Assembly: GCF_910592395.1 (NCBI RefSeq)
Contig: NC_088321.1
Coordinates: 10,852,001-10,916,000, forward strand
Source of the DNA: Lineus longissimus
Lineage: Eukaryota; Nemertea; Pilidiophora; Heteronemertea; Lineidae
Reading direction: 5' to 3'
DNA length: 64,000 nucleotides
Both the position numbers and the translations under genes were made by a program. Shown here piece after piece: positions 11,567 to 23,472 of the stretch. The notes beneath the pieces were generated by a model. That model saw nothing but the letters and a program-made list of their open reading frames with translations. It was not told the DNA's origin and ran no database searches. Positions within the stretch are counted from its first letter, which is position 1; every line of letters begins with the position of its first letter.

Positions 11567-12223
11567 CCAGGTGGTCGTTCTACGTAACCACCATGTAAAG
11601 CCGGAGCAGGTATCAAAGTTTCACAGGCGGTGGGACAGTCCATTTGGGATAATTGACCGGTTGTCTGAGGTGAACTACAGGATCCGTCGTACCCAGGGCC
11701 GTAACCGGCGCCAAAAGGTTGTCCACCTTAACAATCTTAAGGTATATTACCCACGTACTGAAGATCCTCAGAATGACAATAACCTGATCGTTAACGATGT
11801 GGACCTGCAACCTAATGCCAGGCCAGCCATAGGAAGCGGGGATTCTGGGGACCAAACTCCAGCTGCCCAGAAGGAACACCCGAGGAGGTTGTAGAGTTGC
11901 CAAAGGAGCTAGCGATTGTCACTCAGAATCTTGAAGTTCCTGATGAAACCGCTCTGGTATCATCAGAAGAGGTAACCGCTCTGGTGAACCATGAAAGTTT
12001 GAGTGACAGATCGAGCACCAGCCAGTCGGAGAGAAACATTTCGGAGGACGCACCTCCACGCAAAAGGTTCCACCCTCGAGGAAATATAAAGCGACCAGCC
12101 AGGTTCCGGCTTTTCATTGGGTTCTGCTCCTGCATAAACCATCTAGCCGAGAAGGGCCGAATCGCTCGGAAGAAGGAGCAGTGGCTCAAGAAAAGGCGGG
12201 CCTTAAGAGAAACAAGAGCATAG
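11535..12223 (+). pseudogene. Gypsy integrase C-terminal GPY/F module and pol tail
   Basis: After a frameshift near 11560 the next frame reads VVVLRNHHVKPEQVSKFHRR, then SPFGIIDRLSEVNYRI and VVHLNNLKVYY. This is the GPY/F-type C-terminal module of Gypsy integrases, which binds DNA and influences target choice. The first residue of the GPF motif is changed to Ser. The frame stops at 11894; a shifted frame (11897-12223) carries a charged tail with KRPARF, as often seen at the end of Gypsy pol. No chromodomain is recognisable. Confidence 0.75.
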
Positions 12224-13014
12224 GAATACTAGTAATTTGTTAGGTACATCTATGCCCACAGAGTTAAAGGCTGCCAAGAAGAGGCTGTCGAAGGTGGTGT
12301 ATAGCGCCATGGTCAGGCGCCTTAAAGACAGGGACCAGATTCCCGGCAAGTCTCGGGACTGAGTTAGTGACGTGTTGCAACACGTTCATGTTCAGCCATT
12401 GTACAGCGTTGACGTCAGCCCTGATACACTCTGCCAGGAGTTTTGAGCTTGCTATGAAGCCGAATTGGAGGATCCGCCGAGAGGAGTTGGACCAGATGCT
12501 GGAAGACATACAGTGGTTCCTGCGGATTTTGAAGGTCGGGCCACCCGAGCGGGAGGACTTCCACCAGCACGCTGTAAAGATAACCAACAAGCTGAGGGAA
12601 TTCGAGCAGGTCCACCGTCGCCTGATTCTCCTGCTCGCGGATTCTATGTTTTCAAAACTGAAGCCAACAACCAGCCCGTTTCCTCTTGCCTATTCAGGGC
12701 AGCGCGCTGAAGATCTGCGCTGGGTCTTGGAGGTGTTTCAACCTCGAGCTCGAGCTCGAGTGGTTCGTCACCGAACTGTGCATTTAGTGCCACCAACCTG
12801 TGTTCTTGTATTTGGACTTTGTATCATTTTGTTTGTTCATCCTTATTCATGTGGATACATGCGGGACAGTGCCTTTGAATCGTATATATAGCATTATTTT
12901 TGTATCTTTTTTGGTTTATGTTCGATTTGACTACTGCTGAATTCTGGCACATATAACCATCTATTTTTTTGTAATTTTAAATTGTGTTCAAACCAAGTGG
13001 GTTTGAAAAATTTT
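12224..13014 (+). other. Region between pol and the 3' LTR, degenerate third ORF?
   Basis: Short frames with coding-like composition: a Lys/Arg-rich piece near 12255-12360, then 12367-12891, which has a charged helical stretch and one hydrophobic segment (VFGLCIILFV). An env-like or accessory third ORF would sit here, but I see no envelope features such as a signal peptide or furin site. An extra non-homologous region is the safer reading. Confidence 0.35.
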
Positions 13015-13025
13015 GGTGGGGATGG
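13015..13025 (+). other. Polypurine tract
   Basis: GGTGGGGATGG lies directly before the 3' LTR, in the position of the plus-strand primer of LTR retrotransposons. It is mostly purine, with two T interruptions. Confidence 0.55.
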
Positions 13026-13244
13026 TGTAGTGATCCGGGGCTCCTTAGTGCGCTCCGCTTCGGTGGGGAGGCGCCACCAGCCGGTAGTCCTTGGTCACTG
13101 CATCATTCCTGGAATTCTGGAGATTGGACAAGTGGCGTGTTGAGAGTAGTGTGTCAGTGTCAATAAAGTGGGTCCATTCAATTAGAAAGGTGAGCTTCCT
13201 TGTCAATTCAACATAGAAGTCGACGAAAGAGCCGAGTCTTCACA
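13026..13244 (+). repeat. 3' LTR of the Gypsy element
   Basis: It matches 3398-3616 over 219 bp with four substitutions, has the same TG...CA ends, and carries the AATAAA that would end the element's transcript. Confidence 0.93.
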
Positions 13245-14738
13245 GTACTAACTAAATGAAACTCAAAGTGATGCGTTTTTTTACCATGATATGATATTAC
13301 AACACTTACCTAACAGTGTTGGTGATAGGCAGCTGGTGATACTGTAGGCAATCTCCAACGCAGAGCTCAGTGCGGAACGGATACACGTCATGGCACGGTC
13401 AGGAGAGGTTGAGTGATTTAATAAAACCTAGTTCATACAGTCATACTCCGACGTGCGACCATCGGAATCCGCAATTGGTATTAAACTACCCCACTGACGT
13501 TGAAACTAACAATACAAATCGCGGACGCCGATCGTGCATCGGAGTTTGAACCCAAGACTTCCCCCATCTTTTCATACTGCATGCAGAAACACCTCAGTAG
13601 GAGATAAGACGAGAACCAGTCGTCTGATAGGTTGTCTGGTGAGTTGAGTGTCGTCACATCGTTGTCCTCCTGTAAATGGTCGATTGAGTGCCCCGTGGAG
13701 GAATTATAAGCCTAAAGACGGTATAATTCCTCCACAGATATCCTATCCTATCGTAGATCTCTTGGTAACTGGTTAAAAATAGCTCATGGAACAAGTGGAG
13801 AAACCTAGCGGCGAAGTGAGAGATTGTGCTGATGAATGATAATTTATGCGCCATTTCTGGTCATTTCATTGGTCTGGATATTACCGCCGCTTAAACCTTG
13901 TTCCCACGATCTCGATCAATAGAGCATCGGCGCTACCACTCGACTGGATTGTAACAAACGGGAAACGAGGTCTAATTGTCGATGAGGTATCTAGGGCACA
14001 GGTCGTCTGCGTATAGACCAGTACATGGCTATAGGCTATGGTGAGCGTTCGCGGCCGTAGTGAGTCGTGGTTTTGATACCCGTTGCACTCTTCTATTGGC
14101 ACTTTACAACTCAAGTGAGTATTCCAATCTCGCGAGGAGCGCAAGATAGGCCGTGCATGATGAGTTTGATGATGATCGGCCGGCTTTTCTGTAGTGAAAA
14201 AAGGCGCAAAAAAAACGGCGCGAAAATACCGAAAAGGAGGGAAAATATTTGCGACTTGGGTTTGCAAAATGCGACTTCGATTATGGCAAAAGGTCGAACA
14301 ATGCGACATGGTAAAGAAAGTGAACTTTGATCCCTGCTAGGAAAATCCAAGGTCATGTGACAAACATGTCAGCCTCCATGATGAACTGAACAGGTCATTT
14401 TCGCTATTTTCATCCGTCCATATTTCTGTCAACAGGAGAGTTTACTTTGATATAACTAGTTGTAGATCACAATTAAAGATCAGAGAACACATAGATAAGG
14501 CTTTTATAATGAAAACTTGCTGTTATATACCGTTATAGGCTGATGAAAGTCAGTGTGACACCGGTGTCACATCGGGTCAGAAAGTCACTAAGTCATAGTA
14601 TAACTTATGTGACACGGGTGTCTCATTGGGTCAGTAGAGCACCAAGACGAAAATTGACAGGCAATGTGAAGGATCAAAAGTATTATTGTTTTCTGCATAT
14701 AAGTGGCATGTCTGTAACATTTTCTTATTTTTTTCAGA
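13245..14738. other. Intergenic stretch upstream of the piggyBac copy
   Basis: I see no supported gene. A minus-strand stretch at about 13318-13410 could be an exon (ATG, open frame, then GGTAAGTG), but it is short and unrecognised. Two similar motifs, GTGACACCGGTGTCACATC (about 14558) and GTGACACGGGTGTCTCATT (about 14610), are each near-palindromic around GACACC/GGTGTC. They may be subterminal binding sites of the piggyBac element or relics; neither is proven. Confidence 0.3.
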
Positions 14739-17700
14739 ATGGCAGATCATAGGCTTACAGTCAGGGATGTCCTACTGGCAATCGATGGTGATGACAGTGA
14801 GTTTGAAGGGTGTGAAGATGAGGATGATGTACCGGACGACGAAGATCCTACGAACAACCCAAGAATTGATCAAGAGGACTCAGGTGACCAACAGTCGGGC
14901 GACGCTATTGCAACACAGAATGACAACATTGATGACACGGATGATGGGTTCAGCACAGATGATGATATTCCCCTGGCAACTCTCGCGGGGACCAAGAAAA
15001 AGCGGCAGAAGTGACAAAAAGCTCCTCGTATGGAATGGGAAGACAAATCATTTGACCCACCGGACAGTTCCTTCAATGGTACATTGGTCAGGTACCCTGC
15101 TGATTACGATATACCCCAACCGTATGAATATTTTCAGTATTTCATTACTAATGAAATGCTTGAAATGCTGGTTGAGGAAACGAATCGTCACAGCACAGAA
15201 AAAACTGGCCGTAGTGTGAATACTACAGTCAAAGAAATAGAAATACTGATAGGAATGATCCTGCGAATGGGCTTGTGCAAGATGTTGGGAAACCGAGCCT
15301 ACTGGGAAAATACCAGGCGATTTTCCGCTGTAGCTGACTGTGGCATGAGTCGAAACCGGTTTCAACTACTGTTGACTTGCTTGCATATCGTCGACAACAA
15401 TAGAGTTACCGATGAAACCAAGAAAGACAAACTGTGGAAAATCCGTCCATGGATGGATTACTTCAGAGAAAATGCAGAAAGATCATTCCAGAAGAGCACA
15501 ACAGCATCGATGAACAAAAGGTACCCTTCAAGGGCAGGCATAGCCCAATACGTCAGTGTGTGAGAGGCAAGCCGAATCCTTGGGGTTTCAAAATTTGGTG
15601 TCGATCCTCAGCCTCCGGGATCCTTAACGACTTCGACATCTACCAAGGCGCAGCAGGGAAAAATGCAAACGACAAATCCGAGCTTGATATGGGTGGTGAC
15701 GTTGTTATGAAACTTTGCAAAACTGTCCCGTCAGACGAAAATTACGAAGTATTTGCGGACAATCTCTTCTCTTCTGCAAGATTGGTACAGAAACTACTCG
15801 AGGATGGAATTCTATTTGTTGGTACCATTTGTTCAAACCGCCTAGCTGGCTGTGATTTGCCAACCGAGAAAGTAATGGAAAAGAAAGGCCGTGGCTCAAT
15901 GGTGAGCAGGGTGGAGAAGGACTCATCCAACATTGTCATCGTCTGATGGTATGACAATAAGGTCGTGACACTGATTTCATCCTACGCTACTCTGGAGCCG
16001 ACTGACACGTGCCGAAGATGGGGTAAGTCCGAGCAGAAATTCCTGCAGATCGAATGCCCGCTGATCATTGCTGAATACAACAAGTTCATGGGAGGCATAG
16101 ATCTCATTGATGCCTGTGTGTAGAGATTTTGACCTTTTTCGCCTTTGGCATCACTATAAAATCGTTCCTTTAAAGGTTTCTTTAATTTAACAAAGTGTTT
16201 TGACTTGGATGTCAATTTTAGGAGTTAACCATCCATATTTAAAATAATGTCATTTGGGTCCCTTTTCTGCATCTTTTTCCTTTTTAACCCTGTCCAGCCT
16301 CACTTTCATCCCTTGGAATACATTTGTTCAAGTCAGTTCTACGATTTTTCATCAAGATTTAAAAATTATACTATTTAGATTATCAAAGTGTCAACATGGA
16401 TTCTAACCAGTCAAAATACCAGGTAATTATCTGGTCCCTTTTTCTAAGTCATCTTTTTAAATCTATCTGTGTCTATACCAATTTTATTCGAGCTATTTTA
16501 AAATTCTTTGACGTCTGGTAAAATTTAAGTGCATTATGGAAGCTGTACAAATCTTTGTTTACTGTGTATTTTACACTACGGGTCAATGACCTGGGACCTG
16601 AGTCAAGTTGACGGTCCTTTTTCAAAAGTTCGTCATTCCAAAACGGCGCATTTAAAATACGTGCGGTTTTCGACTTTAGGTCAATACATCTTTACACTCG
16701 GCTTTTGGCACAATAATTACTTTTAATTAGCTTCCATGATATTTATTTTAAAGAAGTTAAGGCGAATCCGTCACTTGTCGTTTGGTGATGACGTCATACC
16801 GTCTCACTTTCTTCAAGTTGTCGACGATGTCTCGTCAACTTCTAAATGTCAAAATTATACACATCGTATGTGACTTTTAGTCTTGTGAACCGACGTCAGG
16901 GTATTTTTCATGTGATCTTATGAGGTTTTGGGTAACTATGGACTTGCGAAATATATTTACCTCTTTAGGCAGCTCGATTGGTTTTTCGTCAAAAGGCGTA
17001 ACTTTTACCGGGAAAATATTGCACGAGGTTTTGGGCTACGTTTTACGATCGGTTATATCGTGCATAAAGTTTAATAACATCGATCAAAACCTGTATGAGG
17101 TGATAAAGTACTACCTTAATGTTGATATCCTTATGATATTTGGAACTGTTATCAGTCAGTGGTGCGGTATTTCGTCAGTTTATCCATTGTTTACGGTTTC
17201 CTTCTTGGTAAAAATTAACTGTTATTGACGCGATGTATCTCGACCAATCCAAATGCGCGTGAGATGTGACGTCACCTGATTGACACGGGGAGTTGATTGA
17301 AAACCATTGTTGCGTTGGCGCGAGAAAAAGAAGTAACGTCGTTTGACTTTCTTCAAAAAGAGAGGGGTTTCGCTCGTGGTAACGTCGTGACGTTGTTAAC
17401 GTACAATTTTACGTAAAAGGCACGCTGGGTGCGATACGTCGTCTATATAGATTGTTGTCTTTACGATACGTCGTTTGTCTCAATTGTCAAACTGGGGTGC
17501 TCCCTTGCGATATAAAAGCTGGGATTCACATTGGGCGAAAGAGTTTTAGAAAACCAGTGTTGGTGGGAACTCTCGTCAAACGAAACCAAATCCGTGGTCC
17601 CAGTCTCTGTACTGTATCTATCGTACGTCGTAACGTTGAATGGTATCTGTATTCGTCGCTCATATAAGAAATATGTGTAACCATCGTCTATATATACATC

Positions 17701-18264
17701 TGGAATATTCCGTTATCAAATAAACCATATTATAAGTTATATCATTTCATTTTCTTGTGTTCGAACCCAAAACATTTTTGTAGTCGGCCCTAATGTTGAA
17801 AGTGCAACGTTAAAAACGCTACATGTGTTTCTCGCTATAGGTACCACATGAGGTCTCGTAGATGGTACCTGTACCTGTTCTGGCAGACTGTTACACTTGC
17901 AGTCGTAAACGGTTGGATGGTATATCGCCGAGCTTGCAAATCCCTGAAGCAGAAGGCACTGAACCAGAGGTGTTTCCAGGCAGATATTGCTAGCAGTCTT
18001 GTCCTGGTCAACACTGCCGTGCCAAGAGGTCATCTGTCAAAAAATGCGGTTGCTTCACCGACACCTGTCCCTCAAAAGAAGCACCGCCCTGCTGCAACAG
18101 AGGCTGTAAGAAGAGACCGGATCGAACATTGGCCCGAAAAAACGGAGAAGCGTGGACGTTGCAAGGTGTGCACTGATAACAGAACAGACACTGGCTGTGA
18201 AAAGTGTGGTGTAAATCTTTGCTTCACAAATGGTAGGAACTGCTACAAGGCATATCATGTGTGA
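14739..18264 (+). pseudogene. piggyBac transposase (PGBD-like) pseudogene split by an LTR insertion
   Basis: Starts at ATG with an acidic N-terminus (GDDSEFEGCEDEDDVPDDED). An in-frame stop (15012-15014) interrupts before the DDE_Tnp_1_7 core at 15030. A frameshift lies near 15500, just before IDEQKVPFKGR. The next frame carries FADNLFSS and ends in a TGA at about 15943, directly before WYDNK. These blocks hold the three catalytic Asp positions. The frame goes on to YNKFMGGIDLIDACV at 16118, where a 1705-bp insertion begins, and resumes after 17827 with MRSRRWYLYLFWQ, ending in the Cys-rich C-terminal finger (CKVCTDNRTDTGCEKCGVNLC) that binds piggyBac ends. Two stops, a frameshift and the insertion make it non-coding. 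The terminal inverted repeats were not found. Confidence 0.9.
16119..17823 (+). mobile_element. Solo-LTR-like insertion inside the piggyBac gene, TSD TGTG
   Basis: The 1705-bp segment starts TGTAGAGATTTTGACC and ends ...TTAAAAACGCTACA, and is flanked by TGTG on both sides (16115-16118 and 17824-17827). Removing it with one TGTG restores the conserved reading of the transposase at that point, which confirms the borders. The TG...CA ends, a TATA-like CTATATAG near 17442 and an AATAAA near 17718 close to the right end suggest a long LTR with U3-R-U5 order. An alternative is a Ginger-type DNA transposon, which also has TGT...ACA ends and 4-bp duplications. No significant ORF is present. Confidence 0.8.
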
Positions 18265-18444
18265 AAACACAGAACTTGACTCTTGCTACATTGACTATGG
18301 GATAAGAATATTTTTTGAGTCAAATATTATTTTGGGCCCTAATTCATCGAAAAATGATCTGAAACAAGAGAAAACCGTCCTTAGGCCACTTCTACATGAT
18401 GTTCTAGTTTAAATAATTGATGTTAATTGATGTTAAAGTTAAAA

Positions 18445-19492
18445 TGAAATGGCCAGGGCCATTGTGCTCACCTCATGTGGAGGAAAGATGGATAAAGAGC
18501 ATGGTATTGTGTCATGTAGTGTTAGGTTTGATGTAGGTCCAAGCAATTACGATTTCCCCAAAATGGCCAATTTACAGTACATTCGACCTCTGTGACCTTG
18601 AAAAGTAGGTCAAATCAAAGAAGACCCGGGTGACACATTGAATGGTTGTTAGAATTAGATGTACCTATGATATAAAATTGGTGCCAATCGGGCAAGTCAT
18701 TGCTAGGAATAATGGCATTTTGAAGAATTTAGGATTTGGCCCCCTCCCTGGAGGCCAAACGGCAAATCAGATTGCACCAAACTTCGGTACCTAAGATCAC
18801 CTGACCAAGGGGTACATGTGTACTTAATTTGTGATCAATAGTCATTGCTGTTAAGAAACGTGCCATAGTTACGGCCTGACGGCGAATTTACGCCATTTGA
18901 CCTCTGTGACCTTGACAAGAAGGTCAAATTATAAACCTGTGTGACATATACTGTATGGTGGTTAGATGTACCCATGATATCAAATTGGTGGCAATCGGGC
19001 AAGAAGTTAAGGAATAATCGCATTTTTAAGGTTTTTGGATTTTGCCCCCTGGTGGTCAAGTAATGAATCATATTGGACCAAACTTCGGTCCCTGAGATCA
19101 CCTGACTAAGGGGTAAATGTGTACCAAATTTGGTATCAATAGTCATTGTAGTTTAGAAACGTGCCATCGTTACATCCTAACGGCCAATTTACACCATTTG
19201 ACCTCTGTGACCTTGAAAAGGAGGTCAAATCAAAAACCCGGAGGATATATGATGCACCTTTGCTAGAAGTACCTACCATATTTTTTTCAAAATTTCCCGA
19301 CTACTATTAAGGGAGATATTGCATATTTTCACTTTTAACGTTTGGCCCCCTGGTGGCCAAACCATGAAACGAATCGGACCGAAACTTAGTCTCCAAGGTG
19401 TCATTACATAAGGGTACATGTGTACCAAGTTTCAACTCAATAGCTCTAACAGTTACGAAACGTGCCCTGCTAACGGACGACGGACGACGACG

Positions 19493-19566
<74 letters not shown>

Positions 19567-19619
19567 ACGACGGACGCCACGGTATGGGATAAGCTCACCT
19601 CTGCTAAGAGGTGAGCTAA
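18445..19619 (+). repeat. Hairpin-ended interspersed repeat, copy A (Helentron-like?)
   Basis: Begins near ATGGCCAGGGCCATTGTGCTCACC and ends in a perfect hairpin AGCTCACCTC-TGCTAA-GAGGTGAGCT (19592-19617), the CTAA at 19616-19619 being the last bases. The interior holds three diverged units of about 310 bp, each with GACCTCTGTGACCTTGA, a CCCTGGTGGCCAA-like motif and CGTGCCAT, then a (GAC)n tract. A second copy at 29945-31090 is nearly identical. The 5' motif GCTCACCTC equals the left arm of the 3' hairpin, an arrangement known from Helentron-type elements. It encodes no transposase. Open frames in it are repeat translations. Confidence 0.7.
19475..19572. repeat. (GAC)n microsatellite within repeat copy A
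   Basis: A nearly pure ACG/GAC trinucleotide run of roughly 90 bp, interrupted by a few GGAC variants. It keeps every frame open, giving poly-Thr, poly-Asp or poly-Arg on translation. The matching tract in the other full copy is shorter, so the length is unstable. Confidence 0.95.
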
Positions 19620-19649
19620 TGAATTCAATTTTTGTAGTTCTTTGTTAAT

Positions 19650-21218
19650 ACAAGAGGCCCAAGGGCCTGGCGCTCAGCTGAGTTAATATCATTAATATCT
19701 TCCCGGTGTTTAGTTCATTATGCATGAAAATGGCATGCTCCATGGTATTTGATATCCTTTTGCGTTCACTACGGTACCAATGTTTTTGGTTGACATAATT
19801 ATGCCACTGTTCATTCCTCAATCCTGACCATAATTCGGGTGAAATCATTGTATGAAAATATTTACCGAAACATGAAGTTTATGCCATGAATGAGGATACT
19901 CATTGACATAGCCTCGTTTACAAGTACGAAGTATTTTCCTGCGAATATTCAAAACTGCTTGGCTCCTTGCCAGTTAAATAACATGTGACTATACACAAAA
20001 TAGAAAACTTTGATGGAAATTGTAAATCATTTTTTTATCTATCAGGGGAAACAAGCTGATGATGATCAAATATATCATTCATGAGAAATCGTTTTGTTGC
20101 TGAAGCTTGCATGACGAAGTTAATGCTAAACCACTGCGCCACCGTAGTTTTCTATTTAGACCAGCGATGACGTCATTTCTGGTGGTTCCCTACGTTGTCC
20201 AATGAGCGCTTTTTAAAATGTGCCAGTATGCAATGTATTTTTTCAGCGCTGCCAGTTGCCGAACAGAATGCCGTAGCTCCCTCAATTTCCAATCAATTTT
20301 TATGGGAGTGACATTATTGTATTGCTTAGAATGTCTACTTTTTACTCATGAAAGAATCGTAGAACTAAAACTTAATAGGCGAACAGAATCATGCCGATTC
20401 ACTGCACATACTGTGGGAATTCTCAACTTCAAAATACATCGGCGATGTCATCGCGAACAGAGCATGCACTTCCGATATCGTTTTCACAGAAATGTGGCAA
20501 AATTTTCAAGAACTAATTTCTGAAAGTAGTCCCTAAAGACCTTATGACTACCTGAAACGAACTAGTGATAATATCGCCTACCAGACTACTTTTTAAGCAG
20601 AAAATTGGGTACTTGAGTGTCATTGAGCTCCAAGATTATTGCACATGGCGTAAACAACATGCCGCCATTTTGTCTCCGCTTCGGTATTTCGTACGCCGCT
20701 TATAATGCGCCTTCTCAATTAAAACCAACATAATAAGGCCTTACATCGTTGATTGAATAGGAACACCACACAAAACACAATAAAGTGGGGGTACAATCGA
20801 TTACGAAGCTGAAGTGAACAGTGATTTATTCCTGGAGCTGCTGCTTTTGTTGTGTAGCTGCCATGTTTTGAGAACTGGCAAATAGGAGACTTCATTGATG
20901 GCTGACGTCATCGGGCGGGAATTTGAATCGGCAGAAATAATTAAAAGGCAGGTAGCGCCCTCTCCTGTTAAAATTTTGAACTTTTTCTCAATAAAATAGA
21001 TTTTCAAGAATTTTATCTTGATATTAGAGCATATTTCGACTAATTCTGCTGCTCCTAGGCCGATATAGGCCAGTTTCCTTTATGCACTCTCGCTCGCAGG
21101 AAGTAGGTCGAATGGCGACAAATTTTGTTTTGAAAGTAGAGTTTGACCAGAAGTATCCAGAAATGCAAAATTGAAGTCTCTAGGTCTTCAGTTACAAAAT
21201 GTGCACCATGGGTTTAAC

Positions 21219-21252
<34 letters not shown>

Positions 21253-21330
21253 ATAAATGGATGGATGGACAGACGGACGCCACTGAACAACTTATTTGAC
21301 AAGCTCGGCTGACTTAGTCAGCTGAGCTAA
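19650..21330 (+). repeat. Second hairpin-ended repeat, different subfamily
   Basis: Starts near CAAGAGGCCCAAGGGCCTGG followed by CGCTCAGCTGAG, and ends with (GGAT)n at about 21218-21276, GGACGCCACTG, and the hairpin AGCTCGGCTGAC-TTA-GTCAGCTGAGCT followed by AAAAA. The layout matches copy A (GGCC..GGCC palindrome, GCTCA motif, simple-repeat tract, GACGCCAC, hairpin, GAGCTAA), but sequence and hairpin differ. The 5' motif CTCAGCTGA is again found in the 3' hairpin. It lies only about 30 bp right of copy A. No coding region recognised. Confidence 0.55.
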
Positions 21331-22305
21331 AAATTGGTTTTTGCTCTTCAAATTTCGTTCATCTATTTGTTACCCAAATGGCCCAATGGGACATATATGT
21401 CACATTTCATTATAAGACCCTTAGTGACCATAGAAAATAAAAAAAGTAGGAAATGTCTTATTTGACACCCAAATATCATGAAAATCCCCCCCCCCCTAGT
21501 ATTTTTAAGATGGCTACAAGTATGTCTGGGTTTCCAAGGCATCTATGTGCAAATTTAATAAAAAGTGAACATGTATATACAGAATCTACCAAATTAATGT
21601 ATTTTTTATGTAGCTGTACATTGTTTATTGCAACAAATTCAAAATCAACTAAGAAATAAAGTCATATTTGGACATTATTGACAAGAAAATCGCAAAGCCG
21701 GCATCTTCCACCATCAATATTATTGTCACGAGCAGTAATCAATCGCCTCACCAGAGAGTCGTTCTTTACCGAAGTCTTTACCCCTGGCAGCAATATGTGA
21801 GGAAGTGACCCATAACGATAAGATAAAAACAAAAATTACATCAAATTTCTCACTAGGGTCATTCCATTGGTGATTGATAATATTCTTTTGTAATTTCAGA
21901 CGGATAAGAAAATAATGCCTATGCCTTTCCCAAAGACTCAAACTCAATATTATTAACCCCCTTGTATTTCTAATTTGTAAGTAATAGACCCATAAATTCA
22001 TGTTTTAGGCCATTAGGTTGAGAACAAGGATATGCTCTATACAAAATGTACAGTGTGTACTTCAAGAGTGTACAATGTGTGCCCTACATCCGCATGGCCA
22101 TTTAAATTGTAATAGCCATTACAACATTGAATAAACACCATGTCGCAGATGCTAATTAGGTTTCGACCCACCAGACTGTGGCTGAAGAGGAGCCAGCCAC
22201 GCACCCTGAGAAAATTACTGTTGTTACATCTAGCTATAAGTGATTTTTTGTGTGTGATGTCATGTTGTCATAAGATAGCCACACAGCAAGTTTCAACTTC
22301 CTAGA

Positions 22306-22400
22306 CTCAAGAGTGAGCAAACGTGCCACCATTGTTGCCGGACGGACGGACGACAACAGTCAAGACGTGACGACATAAGCTCCCCCAGGTGAGCTAAAAA
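22306..22400 (+). repeat. 3' end fragment of the hairpin-ended repeat family
   Basis: ACGTGCCACCATTG, GGACGGACGGACGAC and then AAGCTCCCCCAGGTGAGCTAAAAA reproduce the right end of the family, with a shortened hairpin stem (AGCTC/GAGCT). The left border is unclear. Nothing else is recognised between 21331 and 22305. Confidence 0.5.
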
Positions 22401-22894
22401 TAAGTTTTATTGGTTCTGGCTCATTCTGTAAAAAATTATCTACAGAATGATGTACGATACATGACAATTTCTCGAGATATGGACTTTGAAATATACCGCT
22501 CTCTCAAGTTCAAATTTGCGAAAACCTCGTGCAAAGATAGTTTACTTGATAGGAAAAGCACTAAAGAAGAAACTTATTGGCTGTATTTCAAGGCTTTGTG
22601 GTCTGTACACACCTTTCTCTAGACATAGTTGAAATTACTCAGGAGAGTCATACAATCATTTTATACCAACATTTCTTTGATAAAAATTGTTTTCTCACTT
22701 TTCCTCTATTCTCCCCTGACCCTTTGTGTGACATTCTCCTCACTTTGCCAGTGAGGGACACAATTTATCTTTGCAACTTGACACCAATCTGAGAAATAAA
22801 ATACTCGGAATATTTCCCGCATTTACAGTGCGGATTCACAGAGGATAACGAAGTGTGTCATTTCACAGTATTTGTAATAATGTCACATTTTATA

Positions 22895-23163
22895 GATTGT
22901 CTGGGCAGGCAATTTCAGGGTATTTGGTGACAAGCCTTCACCAGATGGCAGTTGATCCTCAACTTTTGAGTTCTGCCAAGACCATGATGGAATCATATTG
23001 TATGAACCCAAAGGAGGTCATTGGACTCCAGGCACTATATAACTGCCTTGGACCAGTTGCTCAATCTGCATTTAATACAACAGCCATCATGAATTCCTTT
23101 ATTAAGTGTCATTCAAGACTTTGCGTCAGGACAAATTGGTGTCAATGTTACTATTCACGCTGA
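22895..23163 (+). CDS. Uncharacterised possible exon
   Basis: An open plus-strand frame follows GGGCAG (about 22905) and reads ISGYLVTSLHQMAVDPQLL, continuing to a TGA at 23163. Composition looks protein-like, with a helical MESYC...EVIGLQALYNCLGP section. I recognise no family. It lies 3' of, and convergent with, the LRR gene. It may be an exon, a transposon fragment, or chance. Confidence 0.22.
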
Positions 23164-23472
23164 TTGTGAAACCGGACCCTGGTAACCCCCAAAGTTTTCA
23201 TTCATATTTTCTTAAACAGAAGGCCACTTTTTGTAAAGTACCTTGCCCAAGGTATGTACTGGAATTATGAAAATGCATCACAATATACTGGTACATTTAT
23301 GCCAACTCCAAAATGACACACTACTGCTTCCTGCTTGTGTACAAGTAAATATATTTACGCGATTCCTGAGAAAATGACCGACAGGCTGCCCAGTGATGTA
23401 ATCTTGTTTGTCAATTCCTGCAATTAAGGACGGATTTTATCCAACATTGGTCTCTCAGTGGTGTCTTCCGCA

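Larger units (their letters stand above)
3398..13244 (+). mobile_element. Ty3/Gypsy LTR retrotransposon, full-length but degenerate
   Basis: Two 219-bp direct LTRs (3398-3616 and 13026-13244) bracket gag and pol in the Gypsy order: zinc-knuckle gag, aspartic protease, reverse transcriptase, RNase H, integrase, GPY/F module. The coding region has at least five frameshifts or stops, so this copy cannot make its proteins. By hand count the LTRs differ at 4 of 219 positions (about 2%), so it is fairly young despite the damage. Three oddities: a leader of about 3.1 kb before gag, an apparently shortened gag, and no matching target duplication at the outer edges (GGTGG left, GTACT right). Confidence 0.9.

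Noticed and set aside
13316-13410. Minus-strand exon joined to the ORF at 3059-3331 across the Gypsy element
   Set aside because: The splice phases do not match and neither piece has a recognised domain.
16920-17228. Gene within the insertion in the piggyBac copy
   Set aside because: The frame lies in the U3-like part of a segment bounded by a target duplication and has no recognisable domain.
16115-17846. Reading the 1.7-kb segment as an intron of the piggyBac gene
   Set aside because: A GT-AG join is possible in frame but drops conserved residues; the TGTG duplication and matched termini explain it better.
19398-19648. ORFs giving poly-Thr and poly-Asp proteins
   Set aside because: They are translations of the (GAC)n microsatellite in a dispersed repeat; the same frames recur at 30857-31120.
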